Assembly (NCBI GenBank): GCA_029262855.1
Contig: JAJCYP010000015.1
Location: forward strand, 1 to 64,000
Direction of reading: 5' to 3'
Length of the DNA stretch: 64,000 bases
Origin: Bacteroidota bacterium
Lineage (GTDB): Bacteria > Bacteroidota > Rhodothermia > Rhodothermales > UBA10348
Made by a program: the position numbers and the translations under genes
Part shown: piece after piece, positions 26,070-35,466 of the stretch
Layout of the letters: each line of letters opens with the position of its first letter
Numbering within the stretch: the stretch's first letter is position 1
The notes under the pieces: generated by a model
Seen by the model: only the letters and a program-made list of their open reading frames with translations
Databases searched by the model: none
What the model was told of the DNA's origin: nothing

Positions 26070-29000
26070 TCAGGCTTCCAGGGTCCGGCGAGTCTCAACG
26101 ATTTCGTAGGCCTCGATCTGGTCGCCGACCTTGATGTCGTTGAAGTTTTCAATCCCCATTCCACACTCGTATCCGCTCTGGACTTCGCGGGCGTCGTCCT
26201 TGAAGCGTTTCAGTGAGGCGAGGCCACCCTCGTAGATCACGACACCATCGCGGATAAGGTGGACGCGATCGCTCCGCCTGATTTTCCCTTCGATGACGGA
26301 GCAGCCCGCAACGGTACCAATCTTCGGAACCTTGAAAATCTCCCGGACCTCTGCAGTCCCAAGGATTTTCTCGGAGCGCTCCGGCGACAACAGGCCTTCG
26401 AGCGCATCGCGCACTTCCTCGATGGCGTTGTAGATCACCGAGTAGAGGCGGATATCGATTTCCTCCTGCTCCGCCAAGACCCGCGCCGTCGGAACGGGGC
26501 GAACCTGGAATCCGATGATGATGGCATCCGAGGCCGAGGCCAGCATGATGTCACCGTCGTTGATGGCACCAACACCCTTGTGGACGATGTTGACCGCCAC
26601 TTCTTCAGTGGACAGCTTGAGAAGAGAGTCCGCGACGGCCTCGACTGAGCCACCCACATCGCCCTTGACGATGAGGTTGAGTTCCTGGAAGTCCCCTAGG
26701 GCCAGTCGGCGGCCGATCTCGTCGAGTGTGATGTGCTTGCGCTGGCGCATGGCCTGCTCACGATGGATCTGCTCACGCTTCCCGGCAATCTCACGAGCAT
26801 CCCGCTCGTCATCAAGCACCAGAAAGGAATCGCCGACATCCGGAGCTCCGGGAAGACCGGACACCAGAACCGGATGGCTCGGAGCAACCTCCAGAACGCG
26901 GCGGTCGCGCTCGTCGTACATGGCACGGACCCGACCCGAATAGGAACCAGCAACAAAGATGTCGCCGACCTTCAGGGTCCCTTTCTGGACCAGAACAGTG
27001 GCCACGTTACCCCTGCCCTTCTCCAGCCGGCTCTCGATCACGATGGCGACGGCATTTCGATCCGGGTTTGCCTTCAAATCGAGAAGCTCAGCCTCAAGCA
27101 GGACCTTCTCCAGGAGATCAGGAATGCCCTCGCCGGTCTTGGCGGAGACCATGGCGCTCTGCACCTTTCCGCCGTACTGCTCCACGAGCACGTTATTGTC
27201 AGCCAACTGCTGACGCACCCGATCGATGTTCGTATTGGGCTTATCGATCTTGTTGATCGCTACCACAATCGGGACGTCCGCGGCACGGGCATGATTGATG
27301 GCTTCCACGGTCTGGGGCATCACGGCATCGTCCGCCGCCACCACCAGAATGACCACGTCGGTTACCTGAGCACCACGTGCACGCATGGCCGTAAAGGCCT
27401 CGTGACCCGGAGTATCCAGGAACGTCACGTTGCGCCCGTCATCGAGTCCGACGTTGTAGGCACCAATATGCTGGGTGATGCCACCCGCCTCACCGGCGAC
27501 GACGTTCGTGCTACGAATATGGTCGAGAAGAGAGGTCTTACCGTGATCGACGTGACCCATGACCGTTACCACCGCAGCGCGGGGCTTCAGATCCTCGGGG
27601 AGGTCGTCGGCAATCTCAATCTCCTGCTCGTCGAACTCAGTGACGAACTCTACCTGATAGCCGAATTCATCGGCTACGATCGTAATGGTATCAGCATCCA
27701 GTCGCTGATTGATGGACACCATCATCCCGGATGAGAACAGCTTGCTGATGACGTCCGTGACCGGAACGTCCATCAGAGCAGCCAGCTCACCGGTGGAGAC
27801 AAACTCCGTAACACGGAGCACACCTTCCTCTTCGCGGCGCCGGGCGATATCCGCTTCCCGAGCGTCAGCGCGTTCGTCTCGACGCTGGCGCCGACGCCGC
27901 TGGCGGACGCGGCTGGCACCCTGCTCAAGCTCCCGCAGCGTCTCCTGCAGGGTCTTCTCGACGTCTGCCTGATCTACGTTGGCCGGGCGGGCCTTCGCCT
28001 TGACAGCCGGTTTCTTTTTCTTGGCTCCGCGTGTATTCGGTGTATCCGGGCCTGAGCCCTTATCGATGCGCTTGCGCTTCTTCTTCTTGCTTGCGTTCTG
28101 TTGAACACTGGTCAGATCGATCTTGCCCAGAATCTTGGTGCCGGTGAGCTTGTAGCGATCGGCGGAAAGGGTCTGCTGCGGTCCTGCTGGGGCCGATTCG
28201 GCTTCGCCGTCAGTGCCTTCAGTTGCGGCGCCTTCTCCGGGCTCAGCCGCGGATTCGGCAGCGGGCTCAGCGCCATCGGCCAAAGCCTCTGCGGCCTCCT
28301 GGGCGACGGGCTCCGTGGCCTTTTCGGCGACCGCGGTATCCACTTCGGCAACCTCCGTCTCAGCGACGGCTTCCGATTCCTTGCTGGCCTCCTCGACCAC
28401 GGCGGTGGGCGCTTCTTCGGCCTCGACGGTCGCCTCTGCGGCGGCATCGGCGACCACGGCCTCCTCAGCGGCCTCCGCCACGGTCGGTGCTGCTGCCTCT
28501 TCGGCTGCAGCTTCAGGTTCGGGCGCGGTTTCGGGCTCGGGCTCGGCTTCGGGCTCGGGTCCGGCTTCAGCCACCGGGTCCGGCTCTGCCACAGGCTCCT
28601 CGGCCACTTCCTCGGCAACCGCCTCAACGACAGGTTCTGCCTCGGCAACCGGCTCGGGCTCGGGTTCTGGCACCGGCTCAGGTTCCGGCTCTGGGACGGC
28701 CTCTACGACCGGCTCTGGCACCATGGCGGCCTCCGCCGCGATGGCCTCCGCTGCGCCCTCGGCGGCCACGCGTGCTGCGCGTTTTTTGCGGATACGTGCG
28801 GCGATCTCTGCGTCTTCCGCAAATTCCGCGACCAGTTCCTCGTACGCGTCCTCGTTGGTAATGGCAGCGTTGATGCCCGACCCCGTCAGTGCGTCTACGA
28901 AGCCTTGGGCCTCCAAATGCTCAACAAGCCCCTCCACGGAAATGTTTAATTCCCGGGAGACCTTAAAGAGTCGGACCTTCTTGAATTTCTTCTCTGCCAT
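26070..29000 (-). CDS. infB: Translation initiation factor IF-2
   Basis: GTPase that places initiator tRNA on the 30S subunit. 976 residues from ATG 29000 ([20 protein letters not shown]); a longer frame upstream lacks family likeness. After the IF2_N segment there is a long acidic Ala/Glu/Pro/Val-rich linker (about 75-300), then a basic Lys/Arg segment, a second IF2_N, and the G domain with [20 protein letters not shown] and NKIDK. Domains II-IV follow. The linker makes the protein longer than the 890 residues of E. coli IF2. Confidence 0.96.
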   Translation of the reverse strand: MAEKKFKKVRLFKVSRELNISVEGLVEHLEAQGFVDALTGSGINAAITNEDAYEELVAEFAEDAEIAARIRKKRAARVAAEGAAEAIAAEAAMVPEPVVEAVPEPEPEPVPEPEPEPVAEAEPVVEAVAEEVAEEPVAEPDPVAEAGPEPEAEPEPETAPEPEAAAEEAAAPTVAEAAEEAVVADAAAEATVEAEEAPTAVVEEASKESEAVAETEVAEVDTAVAEKATEPVAQEAAEALADGAEPAAESAAEPGEGAATEGTDGEAESAPAGPQQTLSADRYKLTGTKILGKIDLTSVQQNASKKKKRKRIDKGSGPDTPNTRGAKKKKPAVKAKARPANVDQADVEKTLQETLRELEQGASRVRQRRRRQRRDERADAREADIARRREEEGVLRVTEFVSTGELAALMDVPVTDVISKLFSSGMMVSINQRLDADTITIVADEFGYQVEFVTEFDEQEIEIADDLPEDLKPRAAVVTVMGHVDHGKTSLLDHIRSTNVVAGEAGGITQHIGAYNVGLDDGRNVTFLDTPGHEAFTAMRARGAQVTDVVILVVAADDAVMPQTVEAINHARAADVPIVVAINKIDKPNTNIDRVRQQLADNNVLVEQYGGKVQSAMVSAKTGEGIPDLLEKVLLEAELLDLKANPDRNAVAIVIESRLEKGRGNVATVLVQKGTLKVGDIFVAGSYSGRVRAMYDERDRRVLEVAPSHPVLVSGLPGAPDVGDSFLVLDDERDAREIAGKREQIHREQAMRQRKHITLDEIGRRLALGDFQELNLIVKGDVGGSVEAVADSLLKLSTEEVAVNIVHKGVGAINDGDIMLASASDAIIIGFQVRPVPTARVLAEQEEIDIRLYSVIYNAIEEVRDALEGLLSPERSEKILGTAEVREIFKVPKIGTVAGCSVIEGKIRRSDRVHLIRDGVVIYEGGLASLKRFKDDAREVQSGYECGMGIENFNDIKVGDQIEAYEIVETRRTLEA

Positions 29001-29019
29001 AAAGTCTGCTTTGTGGAAA

Positions 29020-30300
29020 CTACCCGTCGACCTCTTCCTGGGCCTCGCCCTCGGCTGCATCGTCGAATTCGGCTCTGATAATGCCGATGATGTGGCTGGC
29101 GGTCTCCTCGTCGAGATTGGCCCTCCGCATCAACTCTTCGCGCGACAGTTCAAGAACGGCACGGGCCGTATCACACCCGATATCCCTCAACCGCTGGAGG
29201 GTATCTGCTTCGATCTCGTCTGAGAACTCCTGGATTTCGATGTCTTCCTCGTCGTCCGCGATCTCCCTGTAAATGTCGATCTCGTATCCGGCGAGGGCCG
29301 AAGCCAGGCGAATGTTGATACCTCCCCGTCCGATGGCCTGACTGACCTCGTCAGCCTTGACCACGACCTTGGCACGGGGTGGAACCAGGTCGTCATTGAG
29401 CTGAACCTGCAACGGCGATGCCGGAGACAGCGCGCGCTTGATCAGGTCGTGTTTGTCGTCGATCCACTGGACCACGTCAATGTTTTCGTTGCCGAGCTCA
29501 CGCACCACGGCGTGAATCCGGGATCCCTTCATGCCGACGCAGGCGCCAACGGGATCGATGCGCTCGTCGTACGAGACGACGGCCACCTTGGCGCGATCGC
29601 CGGGCTCGCGCACAATGCGCTTGATCTCTACGATGCCCTCGTCGATCTCCGGCACCTCAAGTTCGAACAGACGCTCCATGAAGACCGGATCTGCACGGGA
29701 AATGATCACCTGGGGAGACCCGGCCGCGTCGCGGATCACTTCCTTGATGACTGCCCTGATCATGTCGCCCTTGCGATACCGATCGCGATAGATCTGCTCG
29801 GTGCGCGGAAGCACGAGTTCCACCTTGTTGTGGATCACCAGGACTTCCCGGCGGCGCATCTGATACACTTCGCCAACGACGATCTCGCCCACGAGCTCGG
29901 TGTACGCCTTGAAGACGTTGTCCTTCTCGATGTCGCGGATCCTCTGACGGAAGTTCTGCATGGCCGTCATCACGGCCCGGCGCCCGAAGTCCTGGATGTT
30001 GATCTCCTCGGCCACCTCGTCTTCGAGTTCGAAGTCATCGTCGATCTTCTTGGCCGCGGTCAACTCGATCTGGGTGACCGGGTCAAAGACGTCCCAGTCC
30101 TCGACCACCTCGCGGATATGCAGCACCTGCATATCTCCGTGGTCGGGGTTCAGAATGATCTCGAATGAATCGTCCGAGCCATACCGCTTGTTGATCATCA
30201 AGCGGAACACATCCTCCACGATGAGCTGCAGCGTGTCCCGGTCAATGCCCTTTTCCCGGGCAATTTCCGCAAACGACGATACGAGGTCTGAACTCTGCAT
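29020..30300 (-). CDS. nusA: Transcription termination/antitermination factor NusA
   Basis: 426 residues: an RNA-polymerase-binding N-terminal domain (1-125), an S1 domain (about 133-200, [24 protein letters not shown]), two KH domains (about 230-345, including [21 protein letters not shown] and [17 protein letters not shown]), and a short C-terminal HhH-like segment ([23 protein letters not shown]). Acting on pausing and intrinsic termination, it may control its own operon through the hairpin ahead of rimP. It lies between rimP and infB. Confidence 0.95.
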   Translation of the reverse strand: MQSSDLVSSFAEIAREKGIDRDTLQLIVEDVFRLMINKRYGSDDSFEIILNPDHGDMQVLHIREVVEDWDVFDPVTQIELTAAKKIDDDFELEDEVAEEINIQDFGRRAVMTAMQNFRQRIRDIEKDNVFKAYTELVGEIVVGEVYQMRRREVLVIHNKVELVLPRTEQIYRDRYRKGDMIRAVIKEVIRDAAGSPQVIISRADPVFMERLFELEVPEIDEGIVEIKRIVREPGDRAKVAVVSYDERIDPVGACVGMKGSRIHAVVRELGNENIDVVQWIDDKHDLIKRALSPASPLQVQLNDDLVPPRAKVVVKADEVSQAIGRGGINIRLASALAGYEIDIYREIADDEEDIEIQEFSDEIEADTLQRLRDIGCDTARAVLELSREELMRRANLDEETASHIIGIIRAEFDDAAEGEAQEEVDG

Positions 30301-30329
30301 TCGTAGTGTATTGGTTTAGACCCTGGTGG

Positions 30330-30794
30330 TTACCAGGGTAGCACGACTCTTGCTTCCTGAATAGTCTCGAAGGCCAACTTGACCTCCTCCTTTCCTCTCT
30401 TCAGCGTGATGCCATCGTCATCCGCTGCTTTAAGGACTCCTTCCACGGAGTCTCCCTCGCTGCTCTTGACAGCCAGCTTCCGCCCAACGTGCTTCTTCAT
30501 CTGCCGCGGCATGCGAATCGGACGATCCGCGCCGGGAGACGACACATTGAGGCGATAGTGACCTTTGACGATTTCCTCCGCTTCAAGCAGAAACCCTACC
30601 TCTCGACTATAGGAAGCCAACTGGTCGAGTCCCACGCCCTCATCCGAATCCAGAAAGACCTCCACCACCCGCGAGCCCTGACGGCCGCGGACGACAATCT
30701 CGACGATGTAGACCTCATCCATCGGAACAACCGTTTCGACGATCTTCCGAACCCGGTCTACCAAGGCAAGCGCCGCTGGTGCTGGTTCGTGCAT
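30330..30794 (-). CDS. rimP: Ribosome maturation factor RimP
   Basis: 154 residues, normal for the family, with an N-terminal alpha/beta domain (VDRVRKIVETVVPMDEVYIVEIVV) and a C-terminal SH3-like barrel (HVGRKLAVKSSEGDSVEGVLKAADDDGITL). The conserved YRLNVSSPGADRPI is present. It assists late 30S assembly. As first gene of the rimP-nusA-infB operon it is preceded by a promoter and a terminator-type hairpin only 14 bases before its ATG. Confidence 0.95.
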   Translation of the reverse strand: MHEPAPAALALVDRVRKIVETVVPMDEVYIVEIVVRGRQGSRVVEVFLDSDEGVGLDQLASYSREVGFLLEAEEIVKGHYRLNVSSPGADRPIRMPRQMKKHVGRKLAVKSSEGDSVEGVLKAADDDGITLKRGKEEVKLAFETIQEARVVLPW

Positions 30795-30807
30795 TTTGCT
30801 TCAGTGC

Positions 30808-30838
30808 AAAAAACGCCCGATCCGCAATTGGACGGGCG
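30808..30838 (-). terminator. Intrinsic-terminator hairpin in the rimP leader (putative attenuator)
   Basis: Read on the minus strand, a CGCCCG/CGGGCG stem (30833-30838 with 30814-30819) extends through GGA/TCC with one bulge and is followed at once by six T (30813-30808). It lies between the probable promoter (30896-30928) and the rimP start at 30794, so it can only stop the operon's own transcript. A second, weaker hairpin with a T6 tract (30852-30857) precedes it. Confidence 0.7.
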
Positions 30839-30895
30839 CCTTCCGGCTGCAATAAAAAAGGGTGGCTGTCATCAACCCCCCTCCAATCGCAAGCC

Positions 30896-30928
30896 CAAAG
30901 ATACGGTGGAGACGGCCGGATTGGCAAG
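30896..30928 (-). promoter_or_regulatory. Bacteroidota-type promoter of rimP-nusA-infB
   Basis: The minus strand reads CTTG (30928-30925), 21 bases, then TATCTTTG (30903-30896), an exact match to the TAnnTTTG -7 element with a TTG-type -33 element at accepted spacing. Transcription would start near 30889, giving a leader of about 95 bases before rimP. Confidence 0.6.
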
Positions 30929-30977
30929 GCACGCGATGGGTCACGGGCAGAGCTGCTCCGGCAGGCTCAATCCCACC

Positions 30978-31009
30978 GACAATGCGGGTGAATGTTCCGC
31001 GCAATTGTC
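30978..31009 (-). terminator. Hairpin downstream of nadB
   Basis: GACAATGCG (30978-30986) pairs with CGCAATTGTC (31000-31009) with one bulged base. There is no T-run. It may end or protect the nadB transcript. The rest of the 260-base gap holds only the rimP promoter and leader. Confidence 0.35.
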
Positions 31010-31054
31010 CGCTCCCGGTGAAGCCTACAGGGGCCAACAGGCATTGGAAACCGA

Positions 31055-32641
31055 TCAGATGAACGTCGGATGTCGTTCCGACCCAACGAGATCAGGATAG
31101 TCCGTCATGTAGTGGAGCCCCCGGCTCTCCCTGCGCTGCGAGGCGGACCTGACAATCAGGTAGGCCACCGCGATCATGTTGCGCAACTCGCAAACCTCCA
31201 CCGACACCTTCGACTTCCGGTAGAAATCCTCCGTCTCCTCATAGAGCAGGCGGGTTCGCCGTCGCGCGCGCTCGAGACGGTGTACCGAGCGAACGATTCC
31301 TACATAGTCCCACATCACCCGCCGCAGTTCGTCGCGATTGTGAGAGACCAGCACCCACTCCGCCGGATACTCGGTCCCGGAATCGTCCCACTCCGGAACA
31401 TCGTCCTGGAAATGGCGAACGGCTGCCTGCTTGAGGGCGGAAGCCACGGCTCGTTGAGACAGGACGAGCGCCTCAAGCAGCGAGTTGCTGGCCAGTCTGT
31501 TGGCTCCGTGGAGCCCGGTGTAGGTAACCTCACCGCATGCCAACAGCCCGTGAATGGAGGTCTGCGCATCCACATCCGTGACTACGCCCCCGCACACGTA
31601 GTGCGCTGCCGGAACTACAGGGATCAGGTCCGTCGACATGTCCAGCCCGAGCGACGCACACTTCTCGTAGATGGTCGGGAAGTGCTCCTGGAGTTCATCC
31701 CGGCTCTCGTGCGTGATGTCCAGGTGGACGAACGCGTCACCGCGCTGCTTCAACTGATCGTCAATGGCGCGGGCTACGATGTCGCGCGCGGCGAGTTCAC
31801 ACCGGTCATCGTAGCCGGGCATGAAACGCTCTCCATCGGTGTTCCGAAGAAGTGCGCCGTGCCCCCGCACAGCCTCCGAGATGAGGAATGAGTCCGCTTC
31901 CGGGTGATGGAGCGATGTCGGATGGAACTGGACAAACTCCATGTTCGCTACCCGCGCCTTCGCCCGGTAGGCCATGGCGATGCCGTCCCCGGTTGCGATG
32001 GCCGGGTTGGTAGTGTGGAGGTACACACGCCCGGCGCCGCCCGTGGCCAGCATGGTGACTTTCGCCAACACCCTGTGCACCCGGTTCGATTCCTCGTCCA
32101 GGACGTAGGCTCCGTAGCAATGCTCCGCCGGTCTGGCACGCGAAACCGACTCGCCCAGGTGATGCTCGGTGATCAGCTCGACGGCGTAGTGGTACTCGAA
32201 GACCTGGATGTTCGGATGATCCCGAACCTGATCGAGCAGGGTCCGCTCGACTTCCCGGCCCGTTGCGTCTGCAGCGTGAACAATGCGGTTCGCCGAGTGC
32301 CCGCCCTCCCGGCCGAGGTGCAGTCGTTTGTTGCTCTCGGTAAACCCGGCCCCCTGAGCCATCAGCTCCGCAATGCGACGCGGCCCTTCCTTGACTACCA
32401 AACGGACGACGTCCTCGTCGCAAAGTCCAGCCCCCGCTATCAGGGTATCCCTGACGTGGGCCTCGACCGAATCTGCGGAATCGATGACCGCGGCAATGCC
32501 GCCCTGCGCGTAGTTGGTGTTGGACTCGGCGGATTCCTTCTTGGTGACCACACCGACGGATCCGTGCTCCGCGACGGCGAGGGCGAAAGACAGTCCCGCA
32601 GCTCCGCTGCCGAGCACCAAATAATCGAACCGATGGGCCAT
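31055..32641 (-). CDS. nadB: L-aspartate oxidase
   Basis: Oxidises aspartate to iminoaspartate for quinolinate and NAD synthesis. 528 residues from ATG 32641 (MAHRFDYLVLGSGAAGLSFA), whose FAD dinucleotide-binding GSGAAG is near the start. Conserved substrate and flavin segments include NTNYAQGGIAAV, HLGREGGHSANRIVHA and TGLHGANRLASNSLLEALV. The open frame continues upstream into prfB, but the extra residues are unlike the family. It starts five bases after prfB ends. No nadA or nadC is nearby. Confidence 0.95.
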   Translation of the reverse strand: MAHRFDYLVLGSGAAGLSFALAVAEHGSVGVVTKKESAESNTNYAQGGIAAVIDSADSVEAHVRDTLIAGAGLCDEDVVRLVVKEGPRRIAELMAQGAGFTESNKRLHLGREGGHSANRIVHAADATGREVERTLLDQVRDHPNIQVFEYHYAVELITEHHLGESVSRARPAEHCYGAYVLDEESNRVHRVLAKVTMLATGGAGRVYLHTTNPAIATGDGIAMAYRAKARVANMEFVQFHPTSLHHPEADSFLISEAVRGHGALLRNTDGERFMPGYDDRCELAARDIVARAIDDQLKQRGDAFVHLDITHESRDELQEHFPTIYEKCASLGLDMSTDLIPVVPAAHYVCGGVVTDVDAQTSIHGLLACGEVTYTGLHGANRLASNSLLEALVLSQRAVASALKQAAVRHFQDDVPEWDDSGTEYPAEWVLVSHNRDELRRVMWDYVGIVRSVHRLERARRRTRLLYEETEDFYRKSKVSVEVCELRNMIAVAYLIVRSASQRRESRGLHYMTDYPDLVGSERHPTFI

Positions 32642-32646
32642 GTCTC

Positions 32647-33757
32647 CTATTCGGCGTTCTGAAGCAGGTAGGCCCGAATGAAGGGTTCCAGGTCTCCGTC
32701 CATCACCGAGTTGAGGTCGGAAATTTTGGTCTCCGTCCGGTGGTCGTTGACCATGGTATAGGGCTGGAAGACGTAGGAACGAATCTGGGATCCCCACTCG
32801 ATCTTCTTCTTCGATCCCTCCACGACGTTCTTCGCCGCTTCCTGGATATCCTGCTCCAGTTTGTAGAGTCGGCTCTTGAGCATGGTCTTGGCCCGCTCCC
32901 GGTTCTGCAGTTGGCTGCGTTCCTCGGTGCACTCAGCCACCACACGTGCGTCCGACCCGTCGGAAAGTTGGCCGGTCCAGATCAGTCGAACACCGGTTTC
33001 CACCTTGTTCACGTTCTGGCCGCCCTTGCCGCCGGATCGGAATGTCTGCAGTTCCACCTGATCGGGGTGCAGCTCGATGTCAATCGTATCGTCGATCTCG
33101 GGATAGACAAACACGGAGGCGAACGAGGTGTGGCGTCGCCCACTGGAATCGAAGGGACTGATCCTGACCAGTCGGTGGACCCCCGATTCTCCTTTCAGGT
33201 AGCCGTAGGCGAATGAACCTGATACGCCGAGCGTGGCACTCTTGATGCCGGCCACCTCTCCTTCCTGGTACTCCATCAGGCGGACATCAAATCCATTTCG
33301 TTCACCCCAACGCGTGTACATCCGAACCAGGATGTCCGCCCAGTCCTGGGATTCGGTGCCGCCCGCGCCAGGATTGAGGGTAATGATGGCATCCCGCTGG
33401 TCGTCCGGTCCGGCGAGCATCCGCTTCAGTTCGAGTTGCTCCACCTCCCGGCCGAGTCGAGCGCTCTCGCGCGAGATCTCCGCCCCGAGGTCTGCGTCAT
33501 CCTCCTCGGCGGCCATCTCGACCAGCGTCTGGATGTCCTCTGCCCTGGACCGGATGGCATCCCAGGCATTGATCCAGACTTTTTGCGCGGCGATTTCCTT
33601 TTCGACACGCTGGGCATCCCCAGGATTGTCCCAGAAGCTGGGGTCAAGGCGGAGCTGCTCCAGCCGGTCTATCTCAGCTTGTCTTTGGTCGACGTCAAAG
33701 ATACCTCCCGAGCGTGAACGCACGCTCCAGCAATTCCGGGGTCTGTTCGTAATCCAT
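32647..33757 (-). CDS. prfB: Peptide chain release factor 2, with programmed +1 frameshift
   Basis: Terminates translation at UGA and UAA. The first 20 codons run from ATG 33757 to an in-frame TGA at 33697-33695. The canonical shift site (GGGAGG, TAT CTT TGA C) then moves ribosomes +1 into the main frame, giving 369 residues, close to the E. coli size. The GGQ motif (RSGGKGGQNVNK) and the SPF anticodon-like motif (ISPFDSSGRRH) identify RF2 rather than RF1. High RF2 stops at the TGA; low RF2 permits the shift, which is a known autoregulatory circuit. Confidence 0.95.
33686..33710 (-). promoter_or_regulatory. prfB programmed frameshift site
   Basis: An internal Shine-Dalgarno-like GGGAGG is followed by TAT, the slippery CTT, the in-frame stop TGA and C. 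The TGA is at 33697-33695 and the +1 frame resumes at GAC (33696-33694). This is the textbook RF2 arrangement. Confidence 0.9.
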
Positions 33758-33814
33758 GGTACTCCAATTGGGTGGGCCGACCGGAAAATCAGAAGGCCGC
33801 CGTTAACGTTCTAT

Positions 33815-34159
33815 CTACCGAACAATGTTTCGCAGAGAATGCCCGAGCCAGCCGGACACGGCCCCCAACAGGGCTCCGACCAGGAGGGTGGCCACAGGAA
33901 TCGCCGGTGGCGGCAGCCCACCGGCCAGTTGCCCGAGGGATCTTGCCATTTCGGCCGTCGGGCCGAAAGCCACGACAAAGCTGTACGCCACAATTCCCGC
34001 CCACGCCAGGAGCACCCCGGCGAGACCGGTCAGCCAGCCCTTGCCCTGACTGGCCATAGCGCCCAGGGCGGCGGCCGGGACGACGGCCCACCAACCCAAC
34101 AGCAGGTGGCTGGCCACCGACAGGCCCGCGACTAGAAGAATGCCCGTACGTTGGCTCAT
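33815..34159 (-). CDS. Small integral membrane protein of unknown function
   Basis: 114 residues with about four hydrophobic helices (ILLVAGLSVASHLLLGWW, AVVPAAALGAMA, LTGLAGVLLAWAGIVAYSFVVAF, AIPVATLLVGALLGAVSGWL). I do not recognise a family. It is probably real because its ATG overlaps the aminotransferase stop by four bases (ATGA), and it has the same high-GC codon use as its neighbours. No charged motif suggests an enzyme or transporter class. Confidence 0.7.
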   Translation of the reverse strand: MSQRTGILLVAGLSVASHLLLGWWAVVPAAALGAMASQGKGWLTGLAGVLLAWAGIVAYSFVVAFGPTAEMARSLGQLAGGLPPPAIPVATLLVGALLGAVSGWLGHSLRNIVR

Positions 34160-35367
34160 CCGGCCACCGGTGCAGCGCTCCGCATCTTTGCGGTAAAGTG
34201 CTGAATCCTGCGGACGGCCTCTTCAATCTTGTCCAAGGAGGTGGCATAGGAGCAGCGGACAAACCCGGCCCCGCTCGGTCCGAATGCGTCTCCCGGGACG
34301 ACTGCGACGTGCTCCTCCTGCAGGAGTGCCTGGGCGAATTCTTCAGAGTCGAGCCCGGTCGAGGTGATGTCCGGGAAGCAGTAGAAGGCCCCCTCTGGCT
34401 CGAAGGTCGGGCATCCCGCCGCGCGGAAGCCGTCCACAATCGTCCGTCTGCGCTGGTCATAGGCCAGGCGCATCCGCTCGACATCGTCCTGACAGTGAAG
34501 GAGGCCAGCCAGCGCGCCCCACTGACCCGCCGTAGGCGCGCTCATGATGATGTATTGATGGAGCTTGTACATCATGTCGTAGACCGCCTTCGGCGCACAG
34601 ACGAAGCCAACCCTCCAACCGGTCATGGCATATGCCTTGGAAAACCCTCCAAGGAGAATCGTGCGGTCCCGCAGCGCATCAATCGATGGAAGGCAGGTAT
34701 GTCCCGCCGCATAGGCTGAGCCATAGATGAGGCGGTCGTAAATTTCGTCCGAAAGCACCACCAGATCGTGCTTCACGATCACTTCGGCAATCTCCTCGAG
34801 GACCTCCCGGCGGAGCACTGCCCCGGTAGGATTGGAGGGATAGGAAAGGAAGACCATTTTGGTCCTCGGCGTGATCCTCGCCTCGATGTCGGCCGCCGTT
34901 ACCTGAAAATCGTTCTCGACCGACGTGGGCACGTAGACCACTTTGCCACCCGCAAAAATGGCTGTCGGGCCATAGGAAACGAAGCAGGGCTCGGGAATCA
35001 GGATTTCGTCTCCCGGATTCAGGAGCGCCAGCATGGCCAGTTGGAGGGCCTCAGAAACCCCGACGGTCACCAGGATTTCTGACCCAGGATCATACCGAAC
35101 GCCGTACAGCTGATCGATTTGATCCGAGATGCTGTCCCGAAGTTCGATGATCCCGGCATTCGATGTGTATCCCGTCTTGGCCTCATCCATGGAGGCCTTC
35201 GCCGCTCGGATGACCTCCGGCGGCGAAACAAAATCGGGCTCTCCGATCCCCAGGGAGATGACATCGTCCATGGTGGCGGCGATGTCGAAGAAGCGCCGAA
35301 TGCCGCTGGGGGGAACGCCCAGAACCCGGTCCGCCAGTCTGCTCTCAAACGAAAACCCGTCGCTCAT
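34156..35367 (-). CDS. PLP-dependent class I/II aminotransferase
   Basis: 403 residues of fold type I. The PLP Lys lies in GGFSKAYAMTGWRVGF (about 240), with SYPSNPTG (about 170) and DEIYDRLIYG before it and an Arg that binds the substrate carboxylate near the C-terminus (GFVRCSYATS). It groups with aspartate/aromatic aminotransferases of the PatA/AspB kind. The precise amino donor is not readable from sequence. It lies between the Na/Pi transporter gene (99-base gap) and the small membrane protein gene (coupled). Confidence 0.88.
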   Translation of the reverse strand: MSDGFSFESRLADRVLGVPPSGIRRFFDIAATMDDVISLGIGEPDFVSPPEVIRAAKASMDEAKTGYTSNAGIIELRDSISDQIDQLYGVRYDPGSEILVTVGVSEALQLAMLALLNPGDEILIPEPCFVSYGPTAIFAGGKVVYVPTSVENDFQVTAADIEARITPRTKMVFLSYPSNPTGAVLRREVLEEIAEVIVKHDLVVLSDEIYDRLIYGSAYAAGHTCLPSIDALRDRTILLGGFSKAYAMTGWRVGFVCAPKAVYDMMYKLHQYIIMSAPTAGQWGALAGLLHCQDDVERMRLAYDQRRRTIVDGFRAAGCPTFEPEGAFYCFPDITSTGLDSEEFAQALLQEEHVAVVPGDAFGPSGAGFVRCSYATSLDKIEEAVRRIQHFTAKMRSAAPVAG

Positions 35368-35466
35368 ATCCCTTCCGTATTTCCTGAAAAAGCCGATCCG
35401 GAGAGGCCCGGTATAGGCGGAGGCAGCCCCTCTGGAGCCATCTGGAACATACGGAATCGAAACACA

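Noticed and set aside
28101-29223. Gly- and Ser/Ala-rich open frames on the plus strand opposite infB
   Set aside because: They are antisense translations of the Ala/Glu/Pro-rich IF-2 linker and carry no independent signal.
30931-31054. Riboswitch in the gap between nadB and the rimP promoter
   Set aside because: I looked for cobalamin-type core motifs because of the B12-dependent mutase genes and found none; only one bulged hairpin is visible.
32642-32932. N-terminal extension of nadB
   Set aside because: The extra 97 codons overlap prfB in another frame, lack family similarity, and precede a perfect FAD-binding start at ATG 32641.
33695-33702. TATCTTTG on the minus strand inside prfB as a promoter
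   Set aside because: It is part of the RF2 frameshift site, which fully explains the sequence.
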